Positions 32,035-40,480 of a stretch of 64,000 bases of DNA are shown one piece after another. The stretch spans positions 92,756-156,755 of the forward strand of contig NZ_FLTX01000011.1 of assembly GCF_900092025.1 (NCBI RefSeq), read 5' to 3'. The notes under the pieces were generated by a model, which was not told the DNA's origin, searched no databases, and worked only from the letters and a program-made list of their open reading frames with translations. The stretch comes from Xanthomonas bromi. GTDB lineage: Bacteria > Pseudomonadota > Gammaproteobacteria > Xanthomonadales > Xanthomonadaceae. How positions within the stretch are numbered: the stretch's first letter is position 1; each line of letters starts with the position of its first letter. The position numbers and the translations under genes are program-made.

Positions 32035-32954
32035 CCCCACACGCCAGCCCGCAGATCGTCACGCTGCACCCGGCCGCCGACGCCGCGGCGCTGCGTGCGC
32101 TGCGGCTAGCCTGCGCCACCGCTGGCGAGACCAGCGGTGGCGAATGGGATGCACTGGATCCGCTTAGCCTGCATCTGGCCGCGCGCATCGAAGGCCAGCT
32201 GATCGCCTCGGTGCGGCTCACCGCCGACCGCCGTCTCGACCGGCTCGGCGTTCTACCCGACTGGCGCCGCCGCGGATTGGCGGATCAATTGCTCGCTGCC
32301 GCCGTCGGCACGGCCCGGCAGCACGGCTGGCCCAGCCTGCACGCGAGCCCCAGCCCCAACGCGGAGGCGCTCTTCGCACGCCAGGGCTTCCTGCCCGACA
32401 CCACCCCACTCCCCTTCCCCGAGCGCGTCGGCCAGACACACGCTGCGCCCGGCATCGTCGTGCACCGTCGCCTCGACGGCCCGATGGCAGTGGAGACCCT
32501 CACCGCAGCGCTGGCCGCCACCACTGGTCTGCTCTACGCCGCGCGCCGCCAGGTGCTGATCTACACCCGCGCCCTGGACCCGCCCCTGTTCGACAACGCC
32601 GTGGTGCTCGATGCGCTGCGCCGTTTCGCCACCGCCCGCCACGACAAGCGCGTGCATGTCTTGGTACAGGACCCCGCCAGCGCCAACGCGGGGAACAGTG
32701 CAATGCTGCGGCTGGCACAACGCCTGCCCAGCGTGTTCCGGTTCCGCGCAATCAGCGACCCGGTCGATGCAAGTTTTGCATCGGTCTATGTTGTCGGCGA
32801 CGACGCCTACTACTTTCGTTCAACAGGTCATCGCTTCGATGATGGCGAAACCTGGTTGTCCGGTGCAGCGCGCAGCCGCCAGTTAGAGCGCGAATTCGCG
32901 CAGATATGGGAGCGCAGCGCGCTTTGGAACGAGCCACGCGCGCTCGGCATCTGA
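32031..32954 (+). CDS. GNAT acetyltransferase fused to a PLD-like C-terminal domain
   Basis: 307 aa. Residues 1-140 are a GNAT fold; the acetyl-CoA loop is LGVLPDWRRRGLADQLL, followed by LHASPSPNAEALFARQGF. Residues ~150-305 (LLYAARRQVLIYTRALDPPLFDN...VHVLVQDPASANAGNSAMLRLAQRLPSVFRFR) resemble a phospholipase D-like domain without a clear HKD motif, seen in gammaproteobacterial proteins of unknown function. The four-base overlap with the hydroxylase gene suggests translational coupling and perhaps a shared translation-related role. Confidence 0.75.
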   Translation: MTPHASPQIVTLHPAADAAALRALRLACATAGETSGGEWDALDPLSLHLAARIEGQLIASVRLTADRRLDRLGVLPDWRRRGLADQLLAAAVGTARQHGWPSLHASPSPNAEALFARQGFLPDTTPLPFPERVGQTHAAPGIVVHRRLDGPMAVETLTAALAATTGLLYAARRQVLIYTRALDPPLFDNAVVLDALRRFATARHDKRVHVLVQDPASANAGNSAMLRLAQRLPSVFRFRAISDPVDASFASVYVVGDDAYYFRSTGHRFDDGETWLSGAARSRQLEREFAQIWERSALWNEPRALGI

Positions 32955-33043
32955 CGCCGCAGCGCCCCTCCCACGTAGGCGTGCGCGCAATTGGTCTACC
33001 CCGCCGGTCAGCTCGCAGACGCCCCCTCACAAGCACAAGGGGG

Positions 33044-33049
33044 TATAAT
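33044..33049 (+). promoter_or_regulatory. -10 element (TATAAT) of the suc operon
   Basis: A perfect TATAAT lies 85 bp upstream of the sucA GTG. The expected -35 position (GCCCCC) does not match consensus, so an activator may be needed. No inverted repeat is apparent in the 5' leader. Confidence 0.5.
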
Positions 33050-33134
33050 TTTTCGAGATTTGAGACCGACCGATAGGGCATCTCGCCCTGCCGCTTCCGC
33101 ACAATCATCCCCACAGCAGACCCGACTTACCATC

Positions 33135-35963
33135 GTGGATAATCTCCTAAAGCAGTTCGCGCAGTCATCGCAACTCGCCGGCGGCAACGCCGCCTATATC
33201 GAGGATCTGTACGAGCAGTACCTCGTCGCCCCGGACAGTGTCGATCCGAAGTGGAAGAACTACTTCGATGGTTTCGAAGGTCGCAGTGCCGGTGATGTTC
33301 CGCACTCGGCAGCTATCGCCCACATTCTCTCCGCCTCCAAGCAGGCCGCCAATGCCGGAATTGGCGCAGGTGCCAGCGACGAGCGCGAGCGCAATGTCGG
33401 CCGCCTGATCACTGCCTACCGCGCCCGCGGTCACCTCGGCGCGCAGCTCGATCCGCTGGGCCTGACCCCGCCGGTCAACCCGCCCGATCTGGACCTGCCG
33501 TTCCACAGCCTGTCGCAGGCTGACATGGACAGCGAGTTCAGCACCGGCGGCGTCGGCGGCCAGCCGCGGATGAAGCTGAAGGATCTGCTGACGCGCCTGA
33601 AGGCGACCTACGCCAGCACCATCGGCGCAGAGTTCATGCACATCCAGGAATTCGACCAGCGCCAGTGGATCTACAAGCGCCTGGAAGATGCCGGCGGCAA
33701 GATCGCCGGCGATGCGGCCAGCCGCAAGCGCACCCTGGAGCGGCTCACCGCCGCCGAAGGCCTGGAGCGCTACCTGCACACCAAATACGTCGGCCAGAAG
33801 CGCTTCTCGCTGGAAGGCGGCGATTCGCTGATTCCGATGATGGACGAGATCATTCGCCAATCCGGCAACGATCAGGTCAAGGACATCGTGATCGGCATGG
33901 CCCACCGCGGCCGCCTCAACGTGCTGGTCAATACGCTGGGCAAGAACCCGCGCAAGCTGTTCGACGAATTCGAAGGCAAGTTCGAGCATGCCCACGACGA
34001 CCGCGCGCATACCGGCGACGTCAAGTACCACATGGGTTTCTCGGCCGATATCGCGGTCGGCACCGACAAGCAGGTGCATCTCGCGCTGGCGTTCAACCCC
34101 TCGCACCTGGAAATCGTTGACCCGGTCGTGGTCGGCAGCGTGCGCTCGCGCCAGGAACGCTTCGGCGATGCCGAACGCAAGACCGTGCTGCCGATCCTGA
34201 TCCACGGCGATGCCGCATTCGCCGGCCAAGGCGTGGTGATGGAGCTGTTCCAGATGTCGCAGGCGCGCGGTTTCGCGGTCGGCGGCACCGTGCACATCGT
34301 CATCAACAACCAGATCGGCTTCACCACCAGCACCCGCGACGACGCCCGCTCCACGCTGTATTGCACCGACGTGGCCAAGATGATCGGCGCGCCGGTTTTC
34401 CACGTGAACGGCGACGACCCGGACGCGGTGATGTTCGTGTCCAAGCTGGCCTACGAATTCCGCCAGCAGTTCAAGAAGGACGTGGTCATCGACCTGGTCT
34501 GCTACCGCCGTTGGGGCCATAACGAGGCCGACGAACCGGCAGCGACACAGCCGGTGATGTACCAGACCATCCGCAAGCACAAGACCACCCGCGAGCTGTA
34601 CGCCGCCAGGCTGGAAAGCGACGGCGTGCTGAGCGCCGACGAGGCCAAGGCGCTGGTGGACGGCTATCGCAACAAGCTCGATTCGGGCGAATACACCACC
34701 GAACTTGCCAAGCGCAAGCCGGACGAATTCGCCATCGAGTGGTCCAAGTATCTGGTCGGCACCGCCGCCGATCCGGTCGATACGCGCGTCCAGCGCGCGC
34801 AGCTGGACCGTCTGGCCAAGCTGATCACCACCATCCCCGAAGGCGTCGAGCTGCACGCCCGCGTGGCGAAGATCTACGAAGATCGCGTCAAGATGGCCGC
34901 CGGCGATCAGCTCGGCGACTGGGGCTTTGCCGAAAACCTGGCCTACGCTACGCTGCTGGCCGAAGGCCACAAGCTGCGTCTGGTCGGCCAGGACGCCGGT
35001 CGTGGCACGTTCTTCCACCGTCACGCGATCCTGCACGACCAGAAGACCGACAACTACTACCTGCCGCTGCGCCAGCTGGTGCAGAACCCGGAAGACGCCA
35101 CCGTCATCGACTCGTTGCTGAGCGAAGAAGCGGTGATGGGCTTCGAATACGGCTACTCCACCACCGATCCGAACGCGCTGTGCGTGTGGGAAGCGCAGTT
35201 CGGCGACTTCGCCAACGGCGCGCAGGTGGTGATCGACCAGTTCATCGCCGCCGGCGAAGCCAAGTGGGGCCGCATCGCGGGTCTGTCGCTGTTCCTGCCG
35301 CACGGCTACGAAGGGCAAGGCCCGGAACACAGCTCCGCACGCCTTGAACGCTTCCTGCAGCTGTGCGCGCTGGAAAATATGTTGGTGTGCGTGCCGACCA
35401 CGCCGGCGCAGTGCTTCCACATGATCCGCCGCCAGATGCGCATGACCACCCGCAAGCCGCTGGTGGTGATGACGCCCAAGTCGCTGCTGCGCCACAAGCT
35501 GGCGGTATCGAGCCTGGAAGACCTGGCCGACGGGCAATTCCAGCACCTGATCCCGGATGCCAAGGCCAACGCGGCCAAGGTCAAGCGCGTGGTGCTGTGC
35601 TCGGGCAAGGTCTATTACGACCTGCTCGAAGACCAGACCAAGCGCGGCCAGGACGATGTGGCCATCCTGCGCATCGAGCAGTTGTACCCGTTCCCGCGTG
35701 CGCAGCTGGCCGCCGAGCTCAAGGGCTACGCCAACGCCACCGACGTGGTGTGGTGCCAGGAAGAACCGCAGAACCAGGGTGCGTGGTACCAGATCCGCCA
35801 TCACCTCAATTTCTGCCTGACCAGCGGTCAGAGCCTGCATTACGCCGGCCGTGCCCGTTCGCCCTCGCCGGCCGCCGGCCACATGGCCGACCACATCATC
35901 GAACAGCAGAAGCTGGTCGCCGATGCGCTACTCAATCCGTTCAACGACCAAGTCGCTGAATAA
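33135..35963 (+). CDS. sucA: 2-oxoglutarate dehydrogenase E1 component
   Basis: 942-aa thiamine-diphosphate enzyme that decarboxylates 2-oxoglutarate and transfers succinyl to SucB. GTG 33135 begins VDNLLKQFAQSS, the conserved N-terminus; the frame upstream is non-coding and the ribosome site is weak. The N-terminal E2-binding helix has YIEDLYEQYLVAPDSVDPKWKNYF. TPP-binding and active-site stretches include IGMAHRGRLNVLVNTLGK, LAFNPSHLEIVDPVV and VCYRRWGHNEADEPA. The C-terminal transketolase-like domain has GYEGQGPEHSSARLERFLQ. Followed by sucB after 42 bp. Confidence 0.96.
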   Translation: MDNLLKQFAQSSQLAGGNAAYIEDLYEQYLVAPDSVDPKWKNYFDGFEGRSAGDVPHSAAIAHILSASKQAANAGIGAGASDERERNVGRLITAYRARGHLGAQLDPLGLTPPVNPPDLDLPFHSLSQADMDSEFSTGGVGGQPRMKLKDLLTRLKATYASTIGAEFMHIQEFDQRQWIYKRLEDAGGKIAGDAASRKRTLERLTAAEGLERYLHTKYVGQKRFSLEGGDSLIPMMDEIIRQSGNDQVKDIVIGMAHRGRLNVLVNTLGKNPRKLFDEFEGKFEHAHDDRAHTGDVKYHMGFSADIAVGTDKQVHLALAFNPSHLEIVDPVVVGSVRSRQERFGDAERKTVLPILIHGDAAFAGQGVVMELFQMSQARGFAVGGTVHIVINNQIGFTTSTRDDARSTLYCTDVAKMIGAPVFHVNGDDPDAVMFVSKLAYEFRQQFKKDVVIDLVCYRRWGHNEADEPAATQPVMYQTIRKHKTTRELYAARLESDGVLSADEAKALVDGYRNKLDSGEYTTELAKRKPDEFAIEWSKYLVGTAADPVDTRVQRAQLDRLAKLITTIPEGVELHARVAKIYEDRVKMAAGDQLGDWGFAENLAYATLLAEGHKLRLVGQDAGRGTFFHRHAILHDQKTDNYYLPLRQLVQNPEDATVIDSLLSEEAVMGFEYGYSTTDPNALCVWEAQFGDFANGAQVVIDQFIAAGEAKWGRIAGLSLFLPHGYEGQGPEHSSARLERFLQLCALENMLVCVPTTPAQCFHMIRRQMRMTTRKPLVVMTPKSLLRHKLAVSSLEDLADGQFQHLIPDAKANAAKVKRVVLCSGKVYYDLLEDQTKRGQDDVAILRIEQLYPFPRAQLAAELKGYANATDVVWCQEEPQNQGAWYQIRHHLNFCLTSGQSLHYAGRARSPSPAAGHMADHIIEQQKLVADALLNPFNDQVAE

Positions 35964-36005
35964 CTCCTCTTCCCCAAAGAACGAAAACCCTAGGACGCTC
36001 CCCGA

Positions 36006-37211
36006 ATGGCCACCGAAGTCAAAGTTCCGGTACTGCCCGAATCCGTTTCCGACGCCACCATCGCCAGCTGGCACAAGAAGGCCGGTGAAGCGGTCAAGCG
36101 CGACGAGAATCTGGTCGACCTGGAAACCGACAAGGTCGTATTGGAAGTTCCTTCGCCGGTCGACGGCGTGTTGAAGGAAATCAAGTTCGAAGCCGGCAGC
36201 ACGGTGACCAGCAACCAGATCCTGGCGATCATCGAAGAAGGCGCCGTGGCTGCTGCCGCGCCGGCCGAAGAGAAGAAGGCAGCTGCACCGGCCGCAGCTC
36301 CTGCTGCCGCGCCGGCACCGGCTGCCGCCGCTGCGCCGGCCGCTGCCTCCAAGTCCGCTGCCGATGCGCTGCCCCCGGGTGCGCGGTTCTCCGCGATCAC
36401 CCAGGGCGTGGACCCGGCGCAGGTCGAAGGCACTGGCCGCCGCGGTGCGGTGACCAAGGAAGACATCGTGAACTTCGCCAAGGCCGGCGGTGTGGGCAAG
36501 GCCTCCGGCGCCCGTCCGGAAGAGCGCGTGGCGATGACCCGCGTGCGCAAGACCATCGCCAAGCGCCTGATGGAGTCCAAGAACTCCACCGCGATGCTGA
36601 CCACCTTCAACGAGGTGAATCTGGCCAAGGTGTCGGCTGCGCGCAAGGAACTGCAGGACGAGTTCCAGAAGGCACACGGCATCAAGCTCGGTTTCATGAG
36701 CTTTTTCGTCAAGGCAGCCGCCAACGCACTGCAGCGCTTCCCGCTGGTCAACGCTTCGATCGACGGCGACGACATCATCTATCACGGCTACAGCGATATC
36801 TCGATCGCGGTGTCGACCGAGAAGGGCCTGGTCACGCCGGTGCTGCGTAACGTCGAGCGCCAGTCGTTTGCCGAGGTCGAACAGGGCATCGCCGACTACG
36901 CCGCCAAGGCGCGCGCCGGCAAGTTGGGTCTGGACGATCTGCAGGGTGGTACGTTCACCATCACCAATGGCGGCACCTTCGGCTCGCTGCTGTCCACCCC
37001 GATCATCAACCCGCCGCAGAGCGCCATCCTGGGCATGCACGCGATCAAGGAACGTCCGATCGCCGAGAACGGCCAGGTCGTGATCGCCCCGATGATGTAT
37101 CTGGCGCTGTCCTACGACCACCGCATCATCGACGGCAAGGATTCGGTGCAGTTCCTGGTCGACATCAAGAATCAGCTGGAAAACCCGGGCCGGATGTTGT
37201 TTGGTCTGTAA
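36006..37211 (+). CDS. sucB: 2-oxoglutarate dehydrogenase E2 (dihydrolipoyl succinyltransferase)
   Basis: 401 aa with one lipoyl domain (1-77; lipoylated Lys in [10 protein letters not shown]), an Ala/Pro-rich swinging linker (~80-122), a peripheral-subunit-binding domain (~125-165, [14 protein letters not shown]) and the catalytic core (~175-401) with the His-x-x-x-Asp motif DHRIIDGKD. It takes succinyl from SucA to CoA and hands electrons to LpdA. Ribosome site AGGACG precedes ATG 36006. Confidence 0.96.
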   Translation: MATEVKVPVLPESVSDATIASWHKKAGEAVKRDENLVDLETDKVVLEVPSPVDGVLKEIKFEAGSTVTSNQILAIIEEGAVAAAAPAEEKKAAAPAAAPAAAPAPAAAAAPAAASKSAADALPPGARFSAITQGVDPAQVEGTGRRGAVTKEDIVNFAKAGGVGKASGARPEERVAMTRVRKTIAKRLMESKNSTAMLTTFNEVNLAKVSAARKELQDEFQKAHGIKLGFMSFFVKAAANALQRFPLVNASIDGDDIIYHGYSDISIAVSTEKGLVTPVLRNVERQSFAEVEQGIADYAAKARAGKLGLDDLQGGTFTITNGGTFGSLLSTPIINPPQSAILGMHAIKERPIAENGQVVIAPMMYLALSYDHRIIDGKDSVQFLVDIKNQLENPGRMLFGL

Positions 37212-37217
37212 GCCTTG

Positions 37218-37380
37218 AAGCCCCTCTCCCATCGGGAGAGGGGTTAGGGTGAGGGCACGGGTGCACTTGCATCTCCGCGTGCCCGCCCCAACCCAGCAGC
37301 ACAGTCGGCAGCGCCATCCCGCTCCGCCGCACCCTCATCCGGCGCTACGCGCCACCTTCTCCCGCAGGAGAAGGGAAAGG
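37218..37380. repeat. Palindromic repeats between sucB and lpdA
   Basis: Starts with CCCCTCTCCCATCGGGAGAGGGG (37218-37240, 10-bp stem) plus TTAGGGTGAGGGCACGG, and ends with CCCTCATCCGGCGCTACGCGCC and CTTCTCCCGCAGGAGAAGGG (37331-37380). It is the same family as the pair inside split metH. The first stem could attenuate or process the suc mRNA before lpdA. Confidence 0.8.
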
Positions 37381-37395
37381 CAAAGGACTCTAGAA

Positions 37396-38832
37396 ATGGC
37401 TGAAAACTACGACGTCGTCGTCATCGGTGCCGGTCCGGCCGGCTATCACGCGGCGATTCGCGCAGCCCAGCTGGGCATGAAGGTCGCCTGCATCGACGCG
37501 GCAATCGGCAAGGACGGCAAGCCCGCCCTGGGCGGTACCTGCCTGCGCGTGGGCTGCATTCCGTCCAAGGCGCTGCTGGATTCCTCGCGCCAGTTCTGGA
37601 ACATGGGTCACCTGTTCGGCGACCACGGCATCAGCTTCAACGACGCCAAGATGGACGTGCCCACCATGATCGGCCGCAAGGACAAGATCGTGAAGCAGTT
37701 CACCGGCGGCATCGCGATGCTGTTCAAGGCCAACAAGATCACCCCGTACTACGGCTTCGGCCAGCTGCTGCCGGGCAACATCGTCAAGGTCGCCCAGCAC
37801 GAAGGCGGCGAGATCGAGCTCAAGGGCACCAACGTGATCCTGGCGGCCGGTTCGGAATCGATCGAACTGCCGTTCGCCAAGTTCGAGGGCGACACCATCG
37901 TCGACAACGTCGGCGGCCTGGACTTCACCGCCGTGCCCAAGCGCATGGCCGTGATCGGTGCCGGCGTGATCGGCCTGGAGTTGGGCAGCGTGTGGAAGCG
38001 CTTGGGCGCCGAGGTCACCATCCTCGAAGCGTTGCCGGACTTCCTGGCGCTGGCCGATGCCGAAGTGGCCAAGACCGCGTTGAAGGAATTCAAGAAGCAG
38101 GGCCTGGACATCAAGCTGGGCGCCAAGGTCAGCAAGACCGAAATCACCGGCAGCGGCGACGCCAAGCAGGTGGTGCTCAGCTACACCGACGCTGCGGGCG
38201 AGCAGACCCTGACCGTGGACAAGCTGCTGGTGGCCGTGGGCCGCAAGGCCGCGACCAAGAACCTGCTGGGCGAGGGCACCGGCGTCAAGGTCACCGACCG
38301 CGGCCAGATCGAGGTCGATGGCCATTGCCATACCGGCGTCGACGGCGTGTGGGCGATCGGCGACTGCGTGCGCGGCCCGATGCTGGCGCACAAGGGCTTC
38401 GAGGAAGGCATCGCGGTGGCCGAACTGATCGCCGGCCTGCCGGGTCACGTCAACTTCGACACCATTCCCTGGGTCATCTACACCGAGCCGGAAATTGCCT
38501 GGGTCGGCAAGACCGAGCAGCAGTTGAAGGCCGAGGGCGTGGCCTACAAGGTCGGCAGCTTCCCGTTCGCGGCGATTGGCCGTGCGGTGGCCATGGGCGA
38601 GCCGGCCGGCTTCGTCAAGGTGATCGCCGATGCCGAAACCGACCGCGTGCTGGGCATGCACCTGGTCGGCGTGGGCGTCTCCGAGCTGGTGCACGAAGGT
38701 GTGCTGACGATGGAATTCAACGGCTCGGCCGACGACCTGGCACGCATCTGTCACGCGCATCCGACGCTGTCCGAAGCCATCCACGACGCCGCGATGGCGG
38801 TGAGCAAGCGGGCGATCCACAAGGCCAACTGA
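37396..38832 (+). CDS. lpdA: Dihydrolipoyl dehydrogenase (E3)
   Basis: 478-aa FAD flavoprotein that reoxidises lipoamide of the 2-oxoglutarate complex with NAD+. FAD motif IGAGPAGYHAAIRAAQLG; redox disulfide GGTCLRVGCIPSKAL; NAD motif IGAGVIGLELGSVWKRLG; C-terminal catalytic His in HAHPTLSE. ATG 37396 is chosen by homology; 49 upstream codons come from repeat DNA. As third gene of the suc operon it serves this complex and perhaps others. Confidence 0.96.
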   Translation: MAENYDVVVIGAGPAGYHAAIRAAQLGMKVACIDAAIGKDGKPALGGTCLRVGCIPSKALLDSSRQFWNMGHLFGDHGISFNDAKMDVPTMIGRKDKIVKQFTGGIAMLFKANKITPYYGFGQLLPGNIVKVAQHEGGEIELKGTNVILAAGSESIELPFAKFEGDTIVDNVGGLDFTAVPKRMAVIGAGVIGLELGSVWKRLGAEVTILEALPDFLALADAEVAKTALKEFKKQGLDIKLGAKVSKTEITGSGDAKQVVLSYTDAAGEQTLTVDKLLVAVGRKAATKNLLGEGTGVKVTDRGQIEVDGHCHTGVDGVWAIGDCVRGPMLAHKGFEEGIAVAELIAGLPGHVNFDTIPWVIYTEPEIAWVGKTEQQLKAEGVAYKVGSFPFAAIGRAVAMGEPAGFVKVIADAETDRVLGMHLVGVGVSELVHEGVLTMEFNGSADDLARICHAHPTLSEAIHDAAMAVSKRAIHKAN

Positions 38833-38842
38833 GGCCGGGATG

Positions 38843-38872
38843 AGCGGATTGGGGATTGGGGATTCGCAACAG
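38843..38872 (+). repeat. GGGATTGGGGATTC repeat, left half of an inverted pair
   Basis: GGATTGGGGATTGGGGATTC starts about ten bases after the lpdA stop. Its inverted partner (C-rich) is at 39024-39052, directly before the next gene. The pair encloses a terminator. Confidence 0.75.
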
Positions 38873-38908
38873 CGGATTCAGGCCCCGGCCCGCACCCGGC
38901 GATGGCAC

Positions 38909-38940
38909 AACGCCGGGTGAAAGCCCGGCGTTATGTTTTT
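38909..38940 (+). terminator. Intrinsic terminator of the suc operon
   Basis: 9-bp stem AACGCCGGG / CCCGGCGTT with 6-nt loop, followed by ATGTTTTT. An alternative stem with the preceding CACCCGGCG is also possible. Confidence 0.85.
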
Positions 38941-39023
38941 AAGCCCTGCAAGAAACGCGGTACCCCTCAGCGCAGCCCTGCCGACATCGCATAGGCAACC
39001 CGCAGCCCGCTTGCGCTGTGACG

Positions 39024-39052
39024 AATCCCGACTCCCGACTCCCGAATCCCCG
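39024..39052 (-). repeat. CGAATCCCGACTCCC repeat abutting a start codon
   Basis: C-rich half of the inverted pair that begins at 38843. It runs to within one base of the ATG at 39053, leaving no purine-rich Shine-Dalgarno. Confidence 0.75.
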
Positions 39053-39646
39053 ATGAAAAGCATCTGCGTCTACTGCGGCTCCAACGCCGGCAACAAACCC
39101 GCCTATGTCGAACGCGCCACCGCGCTGGGCCAGCGCATTGCTGCGCAGGGCCTGCGCTTGGTCTACGGTGGCGGCAATGTCGGCTTGATGGGCACGGTGG
39201 CCAATGCGGTGCTGGCGGCCGGCGGCGAAGTGACTGGCGTCATTCCGCAGCAGCTGGCCGACTGGGAAGTGGCGCATCGCGGGCTGACCAGCCTGGAAAT
39301 CGTCGGCTCCATGCATGAGCGCAAGATGCGCATGTTCGAGCTGTCCGATGCGTTCGTCGCCCTGCCCGGCGGCTTCGGCACCATGGAAGAGATCTTCGAG
39401 ATGCTGACCTGGCGCCAGCTCGGCATCGGCAACAAGCCGTGTGCGTTCCTGGATATCGAAAATTTCTACGCACCCTTGATCGGCATGATCGATCGCATGG
39501 TGGAAGAGCGTTTTCTGCATCCGGACCAACGTGCCGACCTTTGGTACGGCGACGATATCGAGCAGATGCTGGAATGGATGCAGCACTACACCCCGGCGCA
39601 GGCGTCGAAGTGGATCGACGAGAAGCGTCGCTCCACCCTGGTGTAA
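39053..39646 (+). CDS. LOG-family protein (nucleoside 5'-monophosphate phosphoribohydrolase)
   Basis: 197-aa Rossmann-fold protein of the TIGR00730/LOG family. Motifs YGGGNVGLMG and the signature PGGFGTMEEIFEMLTW (substrate-binding Glu) are complete, with SMHERKMRMFE before it. Members cleave cytokinin ribotides or AMP to free base and ribose 5-phosphate; a plant-associated host gives cytokinin release some interest. The start is fixed by KSICVYCGSNAG at the N-terminus. The upstream 30 bases are a dispersed repeat without ribosome site. Confidence 0.9.
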   Translation: MKSICVYCGSNAGNKPAYVERATALGQRIAAQGLRLVYGGGNVGLMGTVANAVLAAGGEVTGVIPQQLADWEVAHRGLTSLEIVGSMHERKMRMFELSDAFVALPGGFGTMEEIFEMLTWRQLGIGNKPCAFLDIENFYAPLIGMIDRMVEERFLHPDQRADLWYGDDIEQMLEWMQHYTPAQASKWIDEKRRSTLV

Positions 39647-39886
39647 CCGTTCGCCAACAAGCCCCCTCGAGTCGGCGGCGCTGTGTACGCGCGCGACAGG
39701 TTCCCTGCGCGCATCACCGCAGCCGCGTCGGCAAGCGCGGTGCCGGCCAGTAACACGGCATTCTGCAGCGACACCCTAGAAAGACCACAGCGCGGTCACA
39801 CCACCACCGCATCCATCTGCCCGCTTGCAACGGCAGTCACGAGGGCCGTCGCAATCCGCACGACCGCCTCGCATAGAATGGCGGCG

Positions 39887-40480
39887 ATGCTCGATACCCT
39901 CGCCGCTGATGCGCACTACAGCCTGGACATCAAGCACAGTCGCTTTCTGGCCCACGCTGCCGCACTGGACGCTCCCGCGCATGCGCTGGAGGTGGTGCAA
40001 CGCGTGGCAGTGCCGGATGCGACGCACAACTGCTGGGCCTATCGGTTCGGGCAGGACTACCGTTCCAGCGACGACGGCGAGCCGAGCGGTACCGCCGGCC
40101 GGCCCATCCTTGCGGCCATCGACGGCCAGGGCGTCGACCGGGTGGTGGTCGTGGTCACGCGCTGGTACGGCGGCATCAAACTCGGTGCTGGCGGGCTGGT
40201 GCGTGCCTATGGCGGCACGGCGGCCGAGTGCCTGCGGCTGGCGACGCGGCAGCCGTTGATCGCGTTGTCGCTGGTGCAGGTGCAATGCCGGTTCGACGAC
40301 CTGGGCCTGGTGCACGCAGCGCTGGCGGCCTTCCATGCCGACAAACTGGACGAACATTTCGACGCCAACGGTGCTGCGTTGCGCGTGCAACTGCCTGCAG
40401 ATCAGCTCGCCGGCTTGAAAACCCGCCTGTGCGACGCCACTCGCAATCGTGTCCATCTCTCAACCCCGGAAGCCGCATGA
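39887..40480 (+). CDS. IMPACT family protein (YigZ-like)
   Basis: 197 aa. The N-terminal UPF0029 domain has IKHSRFLAHAA, ATHNCWAYRFG, SDDGEPSGTAGRPIL and VVVTRWYGGIKLGAGGLVRAYGG. A ferredoxin-like DUF1949 domain follows from ~135. Eukaryotic IMPACT regulates translation through GCN1; the bacterial role is unknown, with RNA/ribosome binding suspected. ATG 39887 is used; ATG 39878 (three codons earlier) is equally possible. The stop overlaps the ABC exporter start (ATGA). Confidence 0.87.
   Translation: MLDTLAADAHYSLDIKHSRFLAHAAALDAPAHALEVVQRVAVPDATHNCWAYRFGQDYRSSDDGEPSGTAGRPILAAIDGQGVDRVVVVVTRWYGGIKLGAGGLVRAYGGTAAECLRLATRQPLIALSLVQVQCRFDDLGLVHAALAAFHADKLDEHFDANGAALRVQLPADQLAGLKTRLCDATRNRVHLSTPEAA

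Noticed and set aside
33165..35894. 909-codon open frame on the - strand
   Set aside because: Antisense to sucA; the translation is low-complexity His/Gln/Val-rich, typical of shadow frames.
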